From Lycium barbarum (taxonomy: Eukaryota > Streptophyta > Magnoliopsida > Solanales > Solanaceae): a stretch of DNA of 64,000 bases. The notes below the pieces were generated by a model. That model was not told the DNA's origin. It saw only the letters and a program-made list of their open reading frames with translations, and did no database searches. The position numbers and the translations under genes are program-made. How positions within the stretch are numbered: position 1 is the stretch's first letter; each line of letters begins with the position of its first letter. This document shows positions 46,621 through 57,000 of the stretch, one piece after another. The stretch covers positions 8,708,725 through 8,772,724 of the forward strand of contig NC_083344.1 in NCBI RefSeq assembly GCF_019175385.1, read 5' to 3'.

Positions 46621-47260
46621 GTGGTTCCCTTTTTAGCCATGGTTTAGCCCTTGTACGACCTTTATTTCAGATATTTGTTTTAGTTTAATTTGGTGGATGT
46701 ATTGAACAACTTGGATTTCTTGTTTTCTATATATTTTTTTTTTTTTGGTTGATGGATTGATGATAATTGATTAGTTTAAAAGATGGAATTGTGCCCTTGA
46801 CGGGCTTTGGTTTATAAGACTAAATTTCTGGTTAGGAACACTGCTTTCTCTGAGTTTTTCAATATTGAACAGGTTTTGAAATTTTGGGCAGTTGCTTACT
46901 AGTTCTATCCAGTGACTCTGCTGGCACGAATAGGTTATGCACTGCGATGAACGCGCAACAGCGTGAAACTATCCACGGAAGTGGTTAGGAAGATAACATC
47001 TGAGTTCCACTCCAGCGGACGAAATACTGCTATGGCGATTACGCCCCCTGTGGATAAGATTCTGCAGATACGATCGCTAACACAAATCTAGGCATCACCT
47101 CTGCGGCTCCCAGTTCGCCGGCGCAGAACCGCTGACGCGAGACGGCTGAACCAGAGGGAAATTTTCTGATGCACTTTAAGGACTCATGCGACACTTGGAA
47201 CTCATTTAATCGCTATTTGCACACAAAATAAACCCCCACAACACCATAAACACATTATCA
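46621..47260 (+). other. 3' flank of H: no gene
   Basis: AT-rich sequence with a T-run at about 46733-46745, then at 46900-47160 a CpG-rich stretch (CACTGCGATGAACGCGCAAC, TCGCCGGCGCAGAACCGC) similar in style to the leader at 34970-35220. I see no ORF or RNA gene. Confidence 0.4.
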
Positions 47261-47323
47261 CTAGATACTAATTGGAATCAACTAGATACTAATTGGACAC
47301 GTCTAGATACTAATTTGACCGAA
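47261..47323. repeat. 21-bp tandem triplicate in J1 leader
   Basis: CTAGATACTAATTGGA-type units start at 47261, 47282 and 47303. The word AGATAC(C/T)AATTGG also occurs once in I's leader (42867-42880), and AGATACCAATT occurs next to the 3' LTRs of I and J2. Confidence 0.9.
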
Positions 47324-48286
47324 GTAGCACGATAAGAGTGAAAGAAGTGAAGTATCCTAAATGCCCTACAGCCTCTCGTGGATGGGTACAGACGTCTACA
47401 TACCATTCTATGAGACTCTACTAGACATTGCTCTTGTACTCGTGAGACCGGTAACCTAAGGCTCTGATACCAACTTGTCACGACCCAAAACACGGATCGT
47501 GTGGGCACCTACCCAATCCCACCTAGTAGGCGAACCGTTTTGCAAACATAACTCAAGTATTCATCAAAATAATAATATTACAACACTTAGCTAACTCCCA
47601 AACATCATTTTTAGAACAAATGAACAATAAAAGTACTTATACAATAATCGTTTTCCCAAAACCGGGTCTAGACTAGTACAGGAGCTTCTAAGATTTACAG
47701 ATCAGTTTGAAATACAATACAACCAAGATACAACCTCTTTTCCAGAATGAAATTTCACAAAAGCTTTTGGAATGGACCCCGAGAGATCTTCGGGAGCTAG
47801 TGAAATCTCGAACAAAACCTGTAACAACTGTACACCCCAAAAAGTGTAGCAGGAGTAGTATCAGCACAACACTCGTATTGGTAAGCATCATAGGCCGACA
47901 ACTATTTGGAGAACATAATAAACAATAGAAATCAACAATTAAGAATGATAGGCAAACAACTCGGTCACTAAGCAAGATCGGGTAGGTCCACAACAATAGA
48001 TATATTTATGAATGAAGGATTATAGATCTCAGTCTAGATGCAAATTCCTAATCCTCAATCCATTAATTCTATAAAAACATACTCACACACGTAAAATCTA
48101 ACTCAACTCATCAATAGTAGTAATCTTGCAAAATTCGACTCACGTTCTAAGTAGTACATCTAATCCTTACTGAATGACTTTTTTATATGGAGAAATCTAC
48201 CACGTTACTAGACAATCTTATAATGAGCAAACCACAACCAAGGAATAGTCATTAAGAAAATCACCAAGATATAAATACAATGCTCA
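47261..48286 (-). mobile_element. J1: leader, primer site and partial 5' LTR of a chromovirus
   Basis: Minus-strand primer site TGGTATCAGAGC (47461-47472) adjoins an LTR end at 47476 (plus TGTCACGACCC). Left of it is about 200 bp of leader like that of I, including a 21-bp triplicate. The LTR runs only to 48286, where J2 begins. Gag and everything else is missing. Confidence 0.75.
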
Positions 48287-50935
48287 TGTATCACAACCCA
48301 ATTCCACAAAGTCGCGTGGCCACCTACCTATCCCACCTCGGTAGGCAAACCCTTAACCCAACATTCACAACCACAACATAAATAGCGAAAAAGATTAAAG
48401 TTACATAAATCTGACATATGAATATATAAATAATGCGGAAGTACATCAAAAACCACCCCAGTATATGGTCTGGTCATACAAGAGCATCTAACTAAAATCT
48501 ACAAGTCTGGAAGTAATAATAATAAATCAGTAGTCACAATATGTCTCAGAATAGCAAAGTAAGACATAATAACAGAAGAGTCTCCGGGTAGCGAAGTGTC
48601 CACATGCTCACCCCAACAAGACTCGAATCAGCAACCTCGAACTCTCAGCCACGAAGGGTAGACATCAATCCCACCTGATACTCTGCATTCATAAAAGAAT
48701 GCAGCAAGTGCAGGTTAGTACAAACAACACGTACTGGTAGGTATCAGAGGCCGACTAACATTAGCTAACATATGTCAAGCCAATAAAGTAAGATAAGCAG
48801 ATAAATCAATAGGGTATAATTCAATACGAGCCAGTAATCAAATACAAGTCATCACCTATGTTATAGCATCTAAACCCTACTGTGCCAAGTCTCAGTACAT
48901 CCAATCCGAATCCGTATGTCACAAATATATCACAAGAATATCACAATAGAAGCCAAGGTACAATGCAATGCAATAATGTATGAAATATGGATGCAATGCA
49001 TATGCAACGATACACATGTACTACGATGATGGAACATCACATCTCGGCAGCACAACCAATGAGGGACGCGCAAAGTCCATGTACCAATCCTCACGATCCC
49101 GCAAAGACCTCGACAATCGCTACCAACACTCATACCTCAATTTTGAGATCAACATCGGACATCGGTCCTCACGTCACTATCATCCAACTGAGCCCAACTC
49201 ATAATAGTGTTTCCCTGTATATCAACATTATATCATGAAGGATGACAATACGTGCAATGTATGAGTTCAATGTCAATAATTAAGTCAATATTAACAGTAC
49301 CACATATGGGCACACTAACAATATCAATAAAAAGGCTACACAATATGCTGTAATAGAATCAAAATCCTCGTCTCAAAACAGCAACAAGTAAGGTGCTATA
49401 ATATCATCATCAAGATATATCACTAGTCATCAATATCTACTATCTCCACGTGGCATCAAGCCAACAACAAAATAGAACAAGATAAGTCACAACACAAAAG
49501 GGTGGCTAGCCCCAAATCACACAACAAAGACCAACCTAAGAAAATATCCAACCCAACTTCATACCCAAAGGTTTACAAGCATTCTCCGACTATATCATCT
49601 AAATATATGATTCGCTAATCGAAGTCTTACCATAGGGTAAATCGTAACCTACATGGAAGGCCGAACAACAAGGTCTCCAACAATCACACCTTAGTCTTTC
49701 CTTTCCTTTGTGCCTCGAGATAGTGGAAGTCTAATCATATCTGAAATATGCAATTAGAATCAAGAAGAACATCAATCAAACCCTACTTCTATTCAAGACC
49801 CAAATTCCCAACCTATAAAATGGGTTTATGAACTAGAAAGGTGAAAATAGGGATCTATAGGCCTCAACATGAAATTAAGCTCTAAGTGATCAATTCCCAT
49901 CAATTACAAGCTAGAAGAACCAACAAATTACTTAAATTCGTATTCTAGGAAAAAACCTCAAATTTGGGTATAAACCCTAACTTCCAATTCCATAAATTGG
50001 ACACTAATTAGGAAGAAATCATGCAATAATAGATTCTAATCATCAGTTCCATGCTTTCTAGAGCTAATCCAATCAATAAATCAAGATTACAAAGCCTAGA
50101 AGGAAGAACTCGTTGAACCCTCTTTTAATTCTTAAACTATTAGTGAACTAGCATTATAATGAAATCTTAAGGTGATTATGGAAAATGGAATAGCAAGGAA
50201 GATAGAAGGACTTACCACAAAGATTCCCCCCCCCCCCCCCCCTCCCCAAGAATCACCTTGAAATTCTTCCAATAACTTTAAAGTCGAAATAATAAAGAAT
50301 GAGGGACTTAGGACTTTTAATACTCATTTAATGAATGAATCTGCCCGATGCCAACTCCTGCAATAACGAGACCGCTGCGGCGGTCTCGCTTCGGCGGATT
50401 CTCAGATCGCTTTGTCGGTCAGCCAATTAATACACTAGCCGCTTCTGCGGTACTAGTGCCGCTATAGTGGAGCACCAGAACCAGAAAACTCCAATAAAAT
50501 CACAATATCAACCCAAAATCCCGACTATCACCCGAGGTCATCTGCTCACATACAACATATGTATACATATATAAAAACACGCTACGAACGCACTTGTGGC
50601 CTCAGAATTCCCATTGGGGGTCTCATTGACCGAGTCAACCCCCAATATCTCAAAACTAACTTCCCAACCCAAGTCCCAAAATACACCCGAGTGCATTGGG
50701 AACCAAAGCAAATATTCGCACAAGTTCTAAAAGACCATTTGGATCTCTTGGAATTGACGGATTCCTAAAAAAGGCATGTTTACCCAAAAGTCAACTTTGA
50801 GTCAGCTTTTTTTCGCTTAAAGCCTAGATTTCCCAAAAGGTCGCCTGAATCATATCCAAACACCTCGGGAAGTGTGTCAATGGTCCTCTCGAGTCAAAAG
50901 TGCTGAGAAGACTAACAACCAAATGGTTCGTTACA
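48287..50935 (-). mobile_element. 3' LTR of J2
   Basis: 2.65 kb. It carries an inverted repeat GAGACCGC-TGCG-GCGGTCTC at 50368-50387 with more GCGG words to 50475, a minus-strand TATA-like GTATTAAAAG at about 50313-50325, a 17-C run (50226-50242) and a weak GTAC stem near 48716-48740. No gene. Confidence 0.8.
50313..50475 (-). promoter_or_regulatory. Predicted LTR promoter of J2: GCGG inverted repeats and TATA-like box
   Basis: Perfect 8-bp arms (50368-50375, 50380-50387) and the neighbouring GCCGCTTCTGCGG and GCCGCTATAGTGG lie upstream, in the sense of transcription, of the AT-rich box. Confidence 0.5.
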
Positions 50936-52219
50936 TCAGATACCAATTAAATCATCGCTCGTCCTCGAGCGACCAAAGGAAAGGAACGGAGAAGTACCTG
51001 AATCAGCAAATAGCTGATGATATCGGCTATGCATATCGAACTCAGTCTCCCAAGTGGCCTCCTCCAAGGATGATGCTTCCATTGCACCTTCACAGAAGAA
51101 ATCTCCTTAGACCTCAACTTTCAAACCTGCCTATCCAAAATCGTAATAGGTTTCTCCTTATAAGTCGAATTCTCATCAAGCAATATCGAGTCCCAATGAA
51201 TAACATAAGCACCATCAGCATGGTACTTCTTCAGCATAGACACATGAAAAACTGGATGAACTCCCGCCAAGCCTGGCGGCAAGGCCAACACATAAACAAC
51301 ATCGCCCACACGGTCAAGAATCTAAAATGGCCCAATATACCTCGAACTCGGCTTTCCTCTCTTCCCAAACCTCATAACACCCTTCATGGGTGAAATCTTT
51401 AATAGAACCTGATCACTAATGGAAAACTCTAAATCTCGAACCTTTCGGTCTGCATACATCTTTTGTCCACTCTGAGCTGCCAAAACCTTAGCCTGAATAA
51501 CCCTCACCTTTTCAAGAGACTCTCTCAATAGATCTGTACCCCATGGTCGAACCTCAAATGCATTAAACCAACCAACCGGAGATCTACATCTCCTACCATA
51601 CAAAGCCTCAAAAGTCGCCATGTCGATACTCGAGTGATAACTATTATTATATGCAAACTCTACCAATGGCAAGAACTAATCCCAGTGACCACCAAACTCT
51701 ATAACACAAGCTCTCAACATATCCTCGAGCACCTGAATGGTCCGTTCGGATTGCCCATCAGTCTGGGGGTGGAAAGCTCTACTAGGTTCCACTCGGGTCC
51801 CCAACTCATCATGAAAAGCTCTCCGGAAATGGGAAGTGATGATAGTACCCCAATCAGAAATGATAGAAATAGGAACCCCGTGCAATCTCATAATATCATG
51901 AATTTACATCTTAGTTAACTTCTCTGCCGAATAATAAATCCGAACTGGAATGAAATGAGCAAACTTAGTCAACCGATCAACTATCACTCAAATCGAATTA
52001 AACTTACTCAGGGTCTTCGGAAGACCCACAACGAAATCCATGGTAATCCTCTCCCACTTCCACTCGGGAATGGGCATCCTCTGAAGTACACCACTGGGTC
52101 GTTGGTGCTCATACTTAATTTGCTGATAATTACCATACTTAGCTACGAAATCGGCTATATCCCTCTTCATACAATGCCACCAATAGTGCTGTCTCCAATC
52201 ACGATACATCTTAGTCGCC
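50936..52219 (-). pseudogene. Integrase and chromodomain fragment of J2
   Basis: Minus-strand blocks are the partial zinc module (DWRQHYWWHCMKRDI...YGNYQQIK, one Cys lost to Tyr) and start of core at 51988-52209; ISIISDWGTIITSHF with HPQTDGQSERTIQVLEDML (51676-51891), where Asp and Glu are kept but DRG reads DWG; NNSYHSSIDMATFEALYGRR (51322-51672); and the C-terminal linker (51121-51309). The chromodomain is poorly preserved at 50988-51120. The word before the LTR is TTTAATTGGTATCTGA, again not purine-rich. RT and upstream parts are absent. Confidence 0.8.
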
Positions 52220-52950
52220 CCTGAAAACTTTTCCCCCCGAAAACTTTTAAACTAGAAAACTTTAAACTAGGAAAGCATGTAAAATAATTTTCAAAACTAA
52301 TTAACAAAGAATAAGGGAAAAGTATCCAAATATGAACTAAAAAGACCCACTTTGGGCGTAACTTTCCAGCCCCTATGTTGGGCGTGAGTTTCAGCTAGGA
52401 GTGGGCATTCGGTACATGGTTCAGGATTTTCTAAATTTTGGTTCGGTAATTCGATATTCGGTAGTTGAAAGTAGATACCAAATATCGAACTGAAAAAATT
52501 CAGTTCGGTAATTTGGTAATTGGTAAATCAAACTTCGGTCCGATGCGGTATTCAGTAATACCATATTGAAATTGGAGTCGACTGTATTATAAATTTAATA
52601 CCATTCCTCCAATTATTTATATTTTTTTGATGTGGAGGCACGATATACCAATAATCAAAAATTTCTTTGACAATATATATGCTTGAAAATAGATACCCCA
52701 TAATACAAAGGTGAAAGCAGAGAAGAGAGCATAACAAAAACAAAGAGCATAACAAAAATAATCTCATACTATACAAAGTAAGACTAAGCAATGGAGAGAT
52801 GAACCTAGCTAGCTAAAATTTAGAATCAACTCCAACGGGAATAGAAACAAGAGAAGACGATGCTAAAAGGCAACACGTAAACTGATACATCCAGATTCCA
52901 TTATGACATGTAATCTATTTAGACAATTCTAAGAGGCTCAGCCATGTACG
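52220..52950. other. AT-rich interval with TTCGGTA-type repeats, no gene
   Basis: From about 52395 to 52560 there are many TTCGGTA/TACCGAA words after AGGAGTGGGCATTCGGTA, a composition I associate with hAT-like non-autonomous elements of plants, but no matching second terminus or 8-bp duplication was found. The rest shows nothing recognisable. Confidence 0.3.
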
Positions 52951-53493
52951 TGTTGAAAAATAATGTGGTAACTCAAAAGATTATTTTCCTAACGTTTATG
53001 TGAGCATGTAATAGACTTTTAACCTATTCTTCATTAGTCATTTATTAGCCATTGATGAGTCATCATATTATACGTTGACTAGCTTAAAACTATAACAGAC
53101 CATTGATAATGCTTGAATAGCCTTTAAGGCTGCAATATTCCTTAATAATTGGGCATTTCCCCTTTCTATCTAGACGTTACCCTCTAGCCATTTTGGTGTC
53201 CTATATAATCTTATTTGGCTTCCCATTGAATAAAAGAAAAAATATCAAGAGAATACACACAAGTATCTTCTTCCTCCTATATTCCAAATTGCTGAGGTTT
53301 ATATTGTTAATCTTTGTTAGATTCTGGATTCTAATTTTATACTAGAAGAGCTTGTTGAATCCTGGGGGATACACCTATACCGGGTAAAATATCCTTAAGG
53401 ATAGTGTCTTAATTGACACGCCTCAAGCTATGAAATTGTTCAAGAATTCAGTACAGTGTTCGTGATCAAGTATTTTTTGTAAGATTTCCAACA
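52951..53493 (+). mobile_element. Probable Ty1/copia-type LTR (543 bp)
   Basis: It starts TGTTGAAAAATAATG and ends TTTCCAACA, so TGTTG/CAACA ends are exact inverted repeats. TATA-like CTATATAATC is at about 53199-53208. The left flank GTACG is not repeated on the right, so this is more likely the 5' LTR of a decayed element than a solo LTR. The size fits copia. Confidence 0.5.
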
Positions 53494-54989
53494 ATCTTAA
53501 GGATATTTCATGCTTTATTCTTACGAAAAATTGAAAGAGAATAACTTAGTACAATCTGTCTAAGTTCCAGGTATGCTTTTGCTTGTATTTGAATGTGCCT
53601 AAGACTATTTAAATTTGGACTTTCTATAGGTATGTAATTTAACACATGGGGCATAAAAAATTATTTGTTTAAAAAAGTACTTTTATATTTGAATTTGTGA
53701 AATACCAAAAGTAACACTGGCAAATTTTTGAACTTTTCAATATTGAGATTTTGTGGCAAAATTTTGTTACTGGATAAATAGTGTATTGATATCTCAAAGG
53801 GATACTAAAAAGAAATAGAAAATATTATGATAAGGTCATTGAGACTTGATAGTATGTTACTCCACAGAATATATTTGTAGAGATGGCACCTACTTTGGTC
53901 TACATTTTTTTATTTCACCGGTTCTTTAATTTAATTGGATGGTTCTGCTTTAAGTTTTGATCTCCAGTCATAATTAGCATATTATGTAATAAAGACTATG
54001 AAGCATATCGTTCTTCAGCTGATCTTTTTCGTGTACATTATCATATTTCTTGTTATATAACTTGTGATTTAAGTGTGTTTAGCTCAAAGGAAAAAAATAA
54101 TATGAGATTGTCCAATATTGTTTGGTTGGTGATTTACAATGAGATTCTGAAAATTGATTATCAAGTTTTTAATGGAAATAACAATAGTTTTGTGTGGGGA
54201 AAATTAAGCCATATATTTCTAAATGTAGAAGAAGATTTGGAGAATTGATAATCCCACTAAGCAAAAATAATTTGACCAAGCGGATGATATAATTGTTGTG
54301 GTCATTTCTCAAGTGAAGCTTCTCCTTAATGTGAGAGACTGGGTGTTAGACGGTGCTACTAAGGGCTTTTGTGCTAACAAATAATTTTGTGATTTAAACC
54401 CTAGTTGAAAAAGAAGGATGATTCATTTATGTTGGTGATTCAAGAACTTGAGTAGTACTTGAAAAGAAAGAGTTCTTCTTGCTCATTTTTTTTGGTGGGG
54501 GGGGGGGGGGGGGGGGGGCTGAATGGAGTGAGTTTTATTTGAGTATGATAAGGTTGTGTCAACCAAAATAATATTTTTATGAGTAATATTACAACCATAA
54601 TTTATTTGTGTTTACTATGTTTTAATTTAAATGACAAAAACATATGTGATATTGATAGTTACTTTTCTCATTTCTTAAAATATTTGTTCATGATGACATA
54701 CTGGGAGTTAACTTTACATAATTATTTAGGGGAAGTTAAATTATTAGTTTGTTATTTATAAGATGAAATGTCTTACGAGAAATTAGTAATACTTCTTATG
54801 AGTTATGAAAATATTAATACCTTATCTTAAAAGTCTTGAAAATGTGGGGGTTACAGTGTCGTTATTTATGAAAATGGTATTCCTCTATCTTAAATTTTTT
54901 GAAACTGTGGGGGTCACAGTGTCTTACTAAAGTTATGTTTAAAGATTTTTTTTGAGAAAACAAATGATAACATGTGGTGGTGTTTTTCG
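53494..54989 (+). pseudogene. Decayed interior of a copia-like element
   Basis: Mostly AT-rich with no open frame. At about 54290-54375 one frame reads VISQVKLLLNVRDWVLD followed by GATKGFCANK, closely resembling the Gag-protease active-site region of Ty1/copia proteins, where D-S-G-A-T-x-H is usual; the Ser is missing. A 23-G run lies at 54497-54519. A direct repeat TGTGGGGGT(T/C)ACAGTGTC occurs at about 54842 and 54906. No RT or integrase is seen. Confidence 0.4.
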
Positions 54990-55343
54990 AAATGCTTTTG
55001 AAAATAAAGTTTGATAAGAAGCAAATGATGGTAAAGTGTTTATAAAATCAATTTTCAACCAAAACATGATAGTGTGCCCAAAATAGTTAAACAACAACTC
55101 TTCGTCTACCCACATTCGAATGTATACTAAGGAGCTTCTAAGAATAAGGAATAAACGTCTAACTCATCGGGACGCAGCCCAAAAACTAATCTAAATAAAT
55201 GTAATCAATAAATGGGGTGTCCCGCGAACAAGCATGTGGGCTCACCAAATCAGCAGTATCAGCAAGTTCTCCTAAACGTTCTGAATGTGACGAACCTGCT
55301 CTTCTTCGTTACCTAACATACCATAAAAAAAACAATGGTATGC

Positions 55344-55362
55344 CTGAGTACTTCGTACTCAG
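55344..55362 (-). other. GTAC stem-loop of element L LTR
   Basis: CTGAGTAC-TTC-GTACTCAG, perfect 8-bp arms, conserved unchanged in the other LTR at 62443-62461. Confidence 0.8.
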
Positions 55363-55694
55363 TGAAAGTCTCGGGGACAACAAGTGATATGAAAATAAAG
55401 TGTAATACCATATAAAGAAATCAGTTCTGAGGATAGTGTGACACAATATGGAAACAGTTATTCAGCTTGTTTATCTCAATGAAAGGCAATTATCAAAAAA
55501 CAGGTTACAAAGTCCTTGTCAAGTTCCAACCTCCAAATATGCCATTTAAGTTGATCATGATTATTAACAACTGTTCCATTAAAAGATAGGAATATCACAC
55601 TTGCCAATACAGGCCCAAAAATCAATCATAACGAAGGGATGACCTTTGAGGTTCCCTAATCATAACAACGCATCACACCAGAATATGAAATTCA

Positions 55695-55840
55695 ACGGTG
55701 GCTATCCTTCCTCCCGAATAGCTAGGTATAATCACACCCCAGGTAGCGAACCCGGAAGTGGCCACTCTTCCTCCCGAATGGCTAGGCATTATCACACTAG
55801 GATCCATAGTGACTACCCTTCCTCCTGAGTAGCTAGGCCA
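55695..55840. repeat. Diverged tandem repeat of about 56 bp in the L LTR, three copies
   Basis: CTTCCTCC(C/T)GA(A/G)TAGCTAGG-type blocks recur near 55708, 55768 and 55822, separated by TATCACAC-type spacers. Confidence 0.6.
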
Positions 55841-56528
55841 AACACAATAACAAAGTTCATAGCATAGAAGCCGAATCACAATTTATCTCAAGGCATGTCA
55901 CACCATCAATTAACATTAAGGTTCATTGTGTCATTACAAAGATCTATATTTTCATAGATAATCATGACAACGTTTCCACTTCTTTCAACAAGATTTCCAT
56001 TGTCATAGTTCCTTTTTAAAACATCCATGCCAACAATTAACCCTCATTAATGACCAACTCTTATAGAATAAAACGATTATGATTTCATGTACGTATATAG
56101 AGGATAATACAATCAAGGTTTAATGTGGGCTTGCCCCCTCACGCACACCAACCACAATCGAAACATGAATTAGGGTTTTGTATGAGAAGTTCACCTTTTT
56201 ATTCAATAAAGAACTTTTGAAAAGAAGACATACATCCATAATAAGGTTTTTAAAAGAGAGCCATACCTTAATTAAGCCTTACGTAACTCAACAATTCACT
56301 TTTACAACGAAGAGCACCCAAAACCCTAGCTTGAGTCACCTTGAGAAGGATTGCTCGCAAACCCTAGGTTTTTAATTCAAGAATCATGTTAAGAGTCATG
56401 GGTTTAATGCTAGGGTTGATTAATAATGTTAAAGATGTTCTTACCTTTATGTTTGGAGACGTGGAGACAAGATTTTTGTCCTTAGGGTTTATGGGAATGA
56501 GAATAAGTCATAAAATTAACTGAATCCT

Positions 56529-56770
56529 GCTATTTATATACACAGCTGGCGGCTGGTGAAATACGGACCGTATTCTGCGGCTGTATTTAACGATTAACAA
56601 AAACAGTGAGCAGTCTTGGGAACGAGTGAAATACGCCCAGAAATACGGGCCGTAAACTCTAGCCGTATTTTATGATATCAAAAACAGTGAGCAACCTAGG
56701 AAGGTGGTGAAATACGCCCAAGGAATACGGATCGTATTTCAAAATACGAGCCGTATTCTTGGCTGTATTT
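56529..56770 (-). promoter_or_regulatory. Predicted LTR promoter of L: AATACGG(A/T)CCGTATT repeats and TATA box
   Basis: AATACGGACCGTATT, AATACGGATCGTATTT, AATACGAGCCGTATT and several GGCTGTATTT half-sites lie in 56560-56770. TATATAAATAGC (minus) is at 56529-56542. The core word is shared with B, C and M. Confidence 0.6.
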
Positions 56771-56849
56771 TACATTTAACCAAAAATAGTGAAGTCCAAC
56801 CCTCCAATACACTTTCACACTTAACTCGGATTTAAGGAGTGTCACATTA

Positions 56850-56850
<1 letters not shown>

Positions 56851-56894
<44 letters not shown>

Positions 56895-56898
56895 TTAA
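56851..56898 (-). other. Polypurine tract of element L expanded to a 44-G run
   Basis: Forty-four consecutive C on the plus strand (56851-56894), then TTAA, lie four bases from the LTR start. On the minus strand this is AA followed by 44 G, occupying the polypurine tract. Confidence 0.85.
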
Positions 56899-57000
56899 GA
56901 TCATTCGTCCTCGAATGAGAATCATAGCCTAGAAAGTATTCACTAAAACACAAGTTATTTCGAACAAACACAACAATAAATCTATGAATAATTTAAAATG

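Larger units (their letters stand above)
48287..52219 (-). mobile_element. J2: chromovirus fragment with 3' LTR and integrase
   Basis: The 3' LTR is 48287-50935 (plus ends TGTATCACAACC and GGTTCGTTACA), followed on the right by minus-strand chromodomain and integrase to 52219, where coding stops abruptly. It belongs to the same broad group as I (same word next to the LTR). Confidence 0.8.
54990..56846 (-). mobile_element. 3' LTR of element L
   Basis: The minus strand starts TGTGACACTCC at 56846. It contains an inverted-repeat cluster (56560-56770), a TATA box (56529-56542) and the CTGAGTAC-TTC-GTACTCAG stem-loop (55344-55362). A block of about 56 bp (TTCCTCCCGAATGGCTAGG type) is repeated three times at 55700-55835. 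The left boundary is uncertain by about 60 bp. Confidence 0.75.

Noticed and set aside
52395..52560. hAT-type non-autonomous transposon from TTCGGTA-rich sequence
   Set aside because: A possible left end AGGAGTGGGCA is visible, but no matching right end or 8-bp duplication was found, so no element is called.
54579..54761. 60-codon hydrophobic open frame, possible membrane peptide
   Set aside because: It is AT-rich with chance-level length, and no ribosome or homology support is visible.
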